Assembly: GCA_958422185.1 (NCBI GenBank)
Contig: CATZNW010000035.1
Location: 1-11,202, forward strand
DNA: 11,202 nucleotides
Reading direction: 5' to 3'
From: an uncultured Clostridium sp.
GTDB lineage: Bacteria > Bacillota > Clostridia > Oscillospirales > Acutalibacteraceae
The notes beneath the pieces were generated by a model. That model was not told the DNA's origin, did not search any database, and was given only the letters and a program-made list of their open reading frames with translations. The first letter of the stretch is position 1, and each line of letters starts with the position of its first letter. Below are positions 7,141 through 11,202 of this stretch, piece after piece. A program made the translations under genes and the position numbers.

Positions 7141-8193
7141 TTAAGCGTTTGTGTTGCCCAACACAAGAAGCAGAACGCCTATAACACAGCCGGCAATATT
7201 GACGAGCGAAAATACGACGCATATCTTTTTTTCTTTCCAGCCGCACATTTCAAAATGATGATGGATCGGCGCCATTTTAAACACACGCTTACCATGTGTG
7301 ATTTTAAAATAACCGATCTGAATAATATCGCTCAAAGTTTCGCAGACATAGATAATTCCTATGGGCAAAAGCAGAAACGGACACTTAATGGCAAAGCCGA
7401 GCGAGGCTACGAGCCCGCCGAGGAAAAGAGAGCCTGTATCGCCCATAAAAACTTTTGCCGGATTCCAGTTCCAGCAGAGAAATCCGCACATGGCGCCGAG
7501 AAGAGCGGCGGAAAGCAATCCAAGCCCCGCGTAGTTCTGGATAAATGCTATGACTGTGAATGTTGCTGCAACGGTTGCGGTAACGGACGGGCAAAGACCG
7601 TCTATACCGTCTGTAAGATTCACGCTGTTTACACAGCCATAGATTATTACGATCGAAAGTGCCCAGAAGACGATGCCCGTAAAAAAGTTTTTCGAAAAGT
7701 CAACGGTTCCTATAAACGGAAAATACCAGACAGTATTTTTTGAGATCCAAAGTGTAGCGACGTAGCCAACCGTCATGATCAGCTGACCAAGAGTCTTCTG
7801 TTTAGGGGTGAGTCCCTCGTTTCTTTTGAGTTTGATCTTAACGAAATCATCCGCAAAACCGACTATTCCGCACCCGATGGCAAGCATCAGACCGGCTATG
7901 ATAAGTGTTTTTTCACGGCCGGTAATAATTGAGGAATACTCTGTTTCAAGATTTCCGCCGAAAGCCGTAAAGATCAGCGCTGCCGCAGCAAAAGCGCATA
8001 TTATGCCCGCAATAAACATAACACCGCCCATATTCGGAGTGCCCTGTTTCTTTTTATGCCATTTCGGACCTATATCGAGAATCGTCTGCCCGAATTTAAG
8101 CTTGTGAAGCCACGGAATGACTACAAATCCCAGTGCCGCGGTTACGGCAAAACCGATGACCGCAGCTATAGCTGCAGCGGCTGTAATACTCAT
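7141..8193 (-). CDS. mraY: Phospho-N-acetylmuramoyl-pentapeptide transferase MraY
   Basis: MraY moves phospho-MurNAc-pentapeptide from its UDP carrier to undecaprenyl phosphate, forming lipid I, as a polytopic membrane enzyme. From the preferred ATG it has 350 residues and about ten hydrophobic segments. Canonical motifs are GPKWHKKKQGTPNMGG (43-57), the catalytic Asp pair in GFADDFVK (115-116), NLTDGIDGL (192-200), NPAKVFMGDTGS (244-255) and the cytoplasmic APIHHHFE loop (308-315). Start choice: a GTG at 8205 would add four residues but is part of AAAGGTGG (8201-8208), a good ribosome binding site seven bases before the ATG at 8193. The gene follows murE after 17 nt. In many clostridia murF lies between murE and mraY; here it is absent. 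Confidence 0.97.
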   Translation of the reverse strand: MSITAAAAIAAVIGFAVTAALGFVVIPWLHKLKFGQTILDIGPKWHKKKQGTPNMGGVMFIAGIICAFAAAALIFTAFGGNLETEYSSIITGREKTLIIAGLMLAIGCGIVGFADDFVKIKLKRNEGLTPKQKTLGQLIMTVGYVATLWISKNTVWYFPFIGTVDFSKNFFTGIVFWALSIVIIYGCVNSVNLTDGIDGLCPSVTATVAATFTVIAFIQNYAGLGLLSAALLGAMCGFLCWNWNPAKVFMGDTGSLFLGGLVASLGFAIKCPFLLLPIGIIYVCETLSDIIQIGYFKITHGKRVFKMAPIHHHFEMCGWKEKKICVVFSLVNIAGCVIGVLLLVLGNTNA

Positions 8194-8200
8194 TTGGTTT

Positions 8201-8208
8201 CCCACCTT
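8201..8208 (-). promoter_or_regulatory. Ribosome binding site that decides the mraY start
   Basis: The minus strand reads AAAGGTGG, then seven bases, then ATG at 8193. The in-frame GTG at 8205 lies within this motif, and no purine-rich site is properly spaced before it, so the shorter protein is preferred. Confidence 0.7.
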
Positions 8209-8210
8209 TA

Positions 8211-9659
8211 TTATTCCATATTTTTGTTTAATTCCTGTAAAATTTCCGCAACTGCCTCACGTTCATCAAAATGAATAGTGCCCGTTGGCAGGATCTGGTA
8301 AGTTTCATGCCCTTTTCCGGCAAGAAGTATTATATCGTCCTTACGCGCATGTTCCATAGCCCATCGTATTGCCTCTTTACGGTTTTCAACTACTACATAC
8401 GGAGTTGAAACGCCTTTCATACCTGCAAGGATATCCTCAATGATCGCATGGGGATCTTCAGAGCGCGGATTATCAGAGGTTACAACACAGAAATCAGAGA
8501 GTTCTGCCGCGATCTTTCCCATTTTCGGGCGTTTGGTCTTATCCCTGTCTCCTCCGCAGCCAAAGACCGTTACGACCCGTCCTTTTGCGATCTCACGAAG
8601 AGAAGTGATAATATTTTCCAGACCGTCGGGAGAATGTGCGTAATCGATAATGACAGTAAATTCCGTTCTCGGAGTAGGCACGACCTCAATTCGTCCTTTA
8701 ACACCGGAAGATCTTGAAACAGCATCCAGAACGGTACCGAATTCAATGCCCAGCGTCACAGCGACTGCTGCGGCGCAAAGCGAATTATATACTGAGAATC
8801 TGCCGGGGATCGGGCAGTGAACTTTGCCTATAAGTTCACAGACAAGATCATACTCTACGCCGGCAGGCTTAAATTTAACGTTTTTCGCCACAAAATCAGC
8901 GTCGTTTGTGTTTACGGCATAGGTTATGACACTGCACGGCAGACCTTCTGCGATGGCAAGTCCATGAGGATCATCCGCATTCGTTACAGCCGTCTTGCAG
9001 TTTTTAAACAATATTCTTTTTGCTTCAAAATAATTTTCAAACGTTTTATGATAATCCAGATGATCCTGAGTAAGATTTGAAAAAGCGGCGACATCAAACG
9101 TCAGGCCGTTTACCCTGCCCTGCGCAAGAGCCTGAGATGATACCTCCATTACGCAGTATTCACAGCCGGCTTTCACCATTAAGGAAAACAGCTTCTGAAG
9201 TTCATACGGATCTGGAGTCGTAAATTTTGCCGGATAGATCTCTTCCCCCACCATATTCTGAACGGTACCTATAAGGCCGGTTTTTTTGCCGGCGCTCTCG
9301 AGGATCTGTTTAATCAGAAAAGTTGTTGTTGTTTTGCCGTTTGTGCCCGTTATGCCGACGAGTCTGAGTTTTTCCGCAGGATTGTTAAAATAGTTGGCGC
9401 AAACTGCCGAATAGACGGCTCTTGTATCATCCGTTATGATCTGTCTGCCGAGGCCGAGATCCTTTTCAACAAGCACCGCTGCGGCGCCTTTTTTCAGAGC
9501 GTCCCTTGCGGCAGTATGGCCGTCAAACGTGTTGCCCTTTATACAGACGAAAAGGCAGCCGTCACACACTGTTCTTGAATCCTGCGTAACATTTGTGATC
9601 TCGCAGTCTTCATAATCGTTTTTTACATTTATCCCTTTTAGTATTTCGGATAATCTCAT
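8211..9659 (-). CDS. murE: UDP-MurNAc-L-Ala-D-Glu:meso-diaminopimelate ligase MurE
   Basis: This cytoplasmic ATP-dependent Mur ligase adds the third stem-peptide residue. The 482-residue protein has the N-terminal UDP-binding domain (about 1-95), the ATP-binding loop GITGTNGKTTTT (103-112), FTTPDPYELQ (146-155), the lysine normally carbamylated (Lys214 in YFEAKRILF), DYAHSPDGLEN (339-349), the specificity motif DNPR (396-399) and GKGHE (448-452). DNPR is the known signature of meso-DAP-specific MurE; lysine-adding enzymes carry a different motif here. The cell wall is therefore predicted to be of the DAP type, as expected for most clostridia. The ATG at 9659 is preceded by GGGGGA in the 21-nt gap after the PBP gene. 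Length and motifs are normal. Confidence 0.96.
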   Translation of the reverse strand: MRLSEILKGINVKNDYEDCEITNVTQDSRTVCDGCLFVCIKGNTFDGHTAARDALKKGAAAVLVEKDLGLGRQIITDDTRAVYSAVCANYFNNPAEKLRLVGITGTNGKTTTTFLIKQILESAGKKTGLIGTVQNMVGEEIYPAKFTTPDPYELQKLFSLMVKAGCEYCVMEVSSQALAQGRVNGLTFDVAAFSNLTQDHLDYHKTFENYFEAKRILFKNCKTAVTNADDPHGLAIAEGLPCSVITYAVNTNDADFVAKNVKFKPAGVEYDLVCELIGKVHCPIPGRFSVYNSLCAAAVAVTLGIEFGTVLDAVSRSSGVKGRIEVVPTPRTEFTVIIDYAHSPDGLENIITSLREIAKGRVVTVFGCGGDRDKTKRPKMGKIAAELSDFCVVTSDNPRSEDPHAIIEDILAGMKGVSTPYVVVENRKEAIRWAMEHARKDDIILLAGKGHETYQILPTGTIHFDEREAVAEILQELNKNME

Positions 9660-9680
9660 CAGTAGTCCCCCATTTTTATA

Positions 9681-11202
9681 TCAGTCCAAAACAGCTTGAG
9701 TTGATTTGAAACTTACTGTTATAACGCTTCCTATTTCTACCTCTTTTCCGGCGTCTTCGCTTTGCTTATAAGCCACAACCAAGGCGTCATTTGCCGTATT
9801 GCCGGAGATCTCAAGATTAAGATTATTGGACGCGGCAAGCCTGTTTGCCTGTGCAACAGTCAGACCGGCAAAGTCAGGCACCTTGACCGTTTGCTTTTCA
9901 GAATCATCGGTATAGATTACCACTGTTCCGCCCGAAGGGATCGTTGCGCTTGCTGCCGGCGACTGATTTATAACTTTATCGCCGCTGCCTACAACCTTTA
10001 CCTTCAGTCCGGCGTTTTTGACAGTATTTTCAGCTTCTGAGCTGGATTTTCCTATTACCGCCGGAGTAGAAACGGAAAGATCCTCTTTTTCCTCGTCCGT
10101 ATAGACCGGTTCGATCCCAAGCTCCGCCATACTCTCCTCTATTACTGTTGCGGCGATCGGGGCACAGATCGCGCCGCCTCCCAAATCCACATTAGGCTCG
10201 TCACAAATGATAAGCATAGCTATCTGAGGATCGTCAGCAGGGGCAATCGCCGCGAACGAAACGATATATTTATCTTTTTCACCCGGCTTTGATTCGCCTA
10301 ATTTTGTGGAAGTACCGGTTTTGCCGCCCACACGGTAACCGGCAACATATCCGTTTTTACCGGTTCCGTTATCAACAACGGACTGCATCATCTGACAGAC
10401 TTCCTTGGACGTTTCCTCACTGATTACCTGCCTGACAACATTGGTCTGCGTCTTTGAAACCGTATTTCCGTTTTCATCGGTGATCTCAGAAACAACATAT
10501 GGCGTTAAAAGTTTTCCGCCGTTCGCAACGGCGCACAGACCCGTACAGACCTGAATGGGAGTAAGGCTGTTTGTCTGACCGAAAGAAGCAGAAGAAAGCT
10601 CAACGATTCCGTATTCATCTTCTTTGTAGTACTGCGGACTGGCTTCACCCGGAACGTCAATACCCGTTTTTTCCGTAAAACCGAAGCCGTTAAAATATTT
10701 ATAATAATTGTGCACGCCCAGTTTCTGTCCAAGCGTTATAAAAAACGGATTGCAGGAATTTTCAAGGCCTTGAGTAAGGGTCTGCGTGCCATGACCCGGA
10801 TGGTAATGACAGTGCATTATATGTTTGTCGACCCGGATCGAACCGGTGCAGGTATACGTTGTATCCAGCGAGGCAACGCCCTCTTCAAGCACCGCTGATG
10901 CCATAAACGTTTTGAATACCGATCCGGGAACGTATGTATCAGAAACGATAAAGTTTCTCCACTGGCGCTGGATATACTCGCTTTGCTTGGAGGTTTTCTC
11001 GGTTTCATCCTTGATAGAATCAAGTTCTTTGTTATAAATATCGTAAGTTATCTCATAAGGATCGTTGCAATCGTAATCCGGCAGCGAAGCCATGGCAAGA
11101 ACCGCTCCCGTATTGCAGTCCATAACAACACCGTAGCAGCCTTTTGCGGAATACTCATTCAGAGTCCTTTCAAGTTCTTTTTCAAGGTAATACTGGATAG
11201 TT
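9681..11202 (-). CDS. Class B penicillin-binding protein with two PASTA domains (SpoVD/FtsI type), N-terminus outside window
   Basis: This membrane-anchored D,D-transpeptidase crosslinks the glycan made by its SEDS partner FtsW. The frame is open to the right edge (first full codon 11201), so the membrane anchor and most of the N-terminal dimerisation domain are missing; 506 residues are seen. The visible part begins TIQYYLEKEL and continues VVMDCNTGAVLAMASLPDYD. Counting from Met 11123, the active-site motifs are SVFK (68-71, catalytic Ser codon 10920-10922), SCN (123-125) and KTGTS (268-272), so the enzyme should be active. Two PASTA-type repeats follow (about 349-406 and 411-474). Position just upstream of murE matches B. 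subtilis SpoVD or pneumococcal PBP2x/FtsI; SpoVD of B. subtilis has one PASTA domain and PBP2x two, so a specific symbol is withheld. Confidence 0.93.
   Translation of the reverse strand, partial: TIQYYLEKELERTLNEYSAKGCYGVVMDCNTGAVLAMASLPDYDCNDPYEITYDIYNKELDSIKDETEKTSKQSEYIQRQWRNFIVSDTYVPGSVFKTFMASAVLEEGVASLDTTYTCTGSIRVDKHIMHCHYHPGHGTQTLTQGLENSCNPFFITLGQKLGVHNYYKYFNGFGFTEKTGIDVPGEASPQYYKEDEYGIVELSSASFGQTNSLTPIQVCTGLCAVANGGKLLTPYVVSEITDENGNTVSKTQTNVVRQVISEETSKEVCQMMQSVVDNGTGKNGYVAGYRVGGKTGTSTKLGESKPGEKDKYIVSFAAIAPADDPQIAMLIICDEPNVDLGGGAICAPIAATVIEESMAELGIEPVYTDEEKEDLSVSTPAVIGKSSSEAENTVKNAGLKVKVVGSGDKVINQSPAASATIPSGGTVVIYTDDSEKQTVKVPDFAGLTVAQANRLAASNNLNLEISGNTANDALVVAYKQSEDAGKEVEIGSVITVSFKSTQAVLD

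Noticed and set aside
7255..7743. 162-codon open frame on the plus strand opposite mraY
   Set aside because: It is antisense to conserved mraY motifs, Lys/Cys-rich, with no recognisable product.
1..11202. CRISPR array, transposon, phage, defence or other accessory system
   Set aside because: Apart from the edge gene, every coding region is a recognisable dcw gene of normal length; no arrays, terminal repeats or integrase-like genes were seen.

Overview
The window is the downstream half of a division and cell wall (dcw) cluster. It comes from a Gram-positive bacterium of class Clostridia, most likely an Oscillospirales/Ruminococcaceae-type gut or anaerobic organism. The evidence is the cluster itself, a sporulation/division PBP with PASTA domains, a DivIB-type FtsQ, AGGAGG-like ribosome binding sites, a MurE with the DNPR motif of meso-diaminopimelate ligases, and the FtsZ sequence style. 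The taxonomic call is inference from protein style; no 16S rRNA gene or other marker is present.

Layout. Nearly the whole window (11202 down to 1108) reads on the minus strand, in transcription order: class B penicillin-binding protein (5' end cut by the window edge) - murE - mraY - ftsW - murG - murA - ftsQ (divIB) - ftsZ. From the PBP to ftsQ the genes are packed with gaps of about 60 nt or less or small overlaps, so they form one transcription unit whose promoter lies outside the window. ftsZ is set apart by a 228-nt AT-rich leader with its own extended -10 promoter candidate, and is closed by a strong intrinsic terminator 4 nt after its stop codon. On the left edge, on the plus strand, lies the 3' end of an unrelated gene, probably the C-terminal domain of a GH38-type alpha-mannosidase-like enzyme. 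It converges on ftsZ and has its own terminator that should work in both directions. The 777-1107 gap holds these two hairpins and AT-rich DNA with no gene.

How the genes work together. MurA starts UDP-MurNAc synthesis, and MurE adds meso-DAP to the stem peptide. MraY loads the UDP-MurNAc-pentapeptide onto undecaprenyl phosphate (lipid I), and MurG adds GlcNAc (lipid II). FtsW polymerises lipid II and the class B PBP crosslinks the glycan. FtsQ/DivIB regulates the FtsW-PBP pair at the septum and FtsZ places it. The genes murB, murC, murD, murF and ftsA, which commonly sit among these in Bacillota, are absent from this stretch and must be elsewhere in the genome.

I found no defence system, CRISPR array, transposon, tRNA/rRNA or new multi-gene system. 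The observations worth checking are modest: the pruned gene content, FtsZ's unusual C-terminal peptide together with the missing ftsA, the ftsZ leader with its palindrome, an inverted repeat beside the murA ribosome binding site, and a five-copy TGTTRAAAA motif beyond ftsZ.
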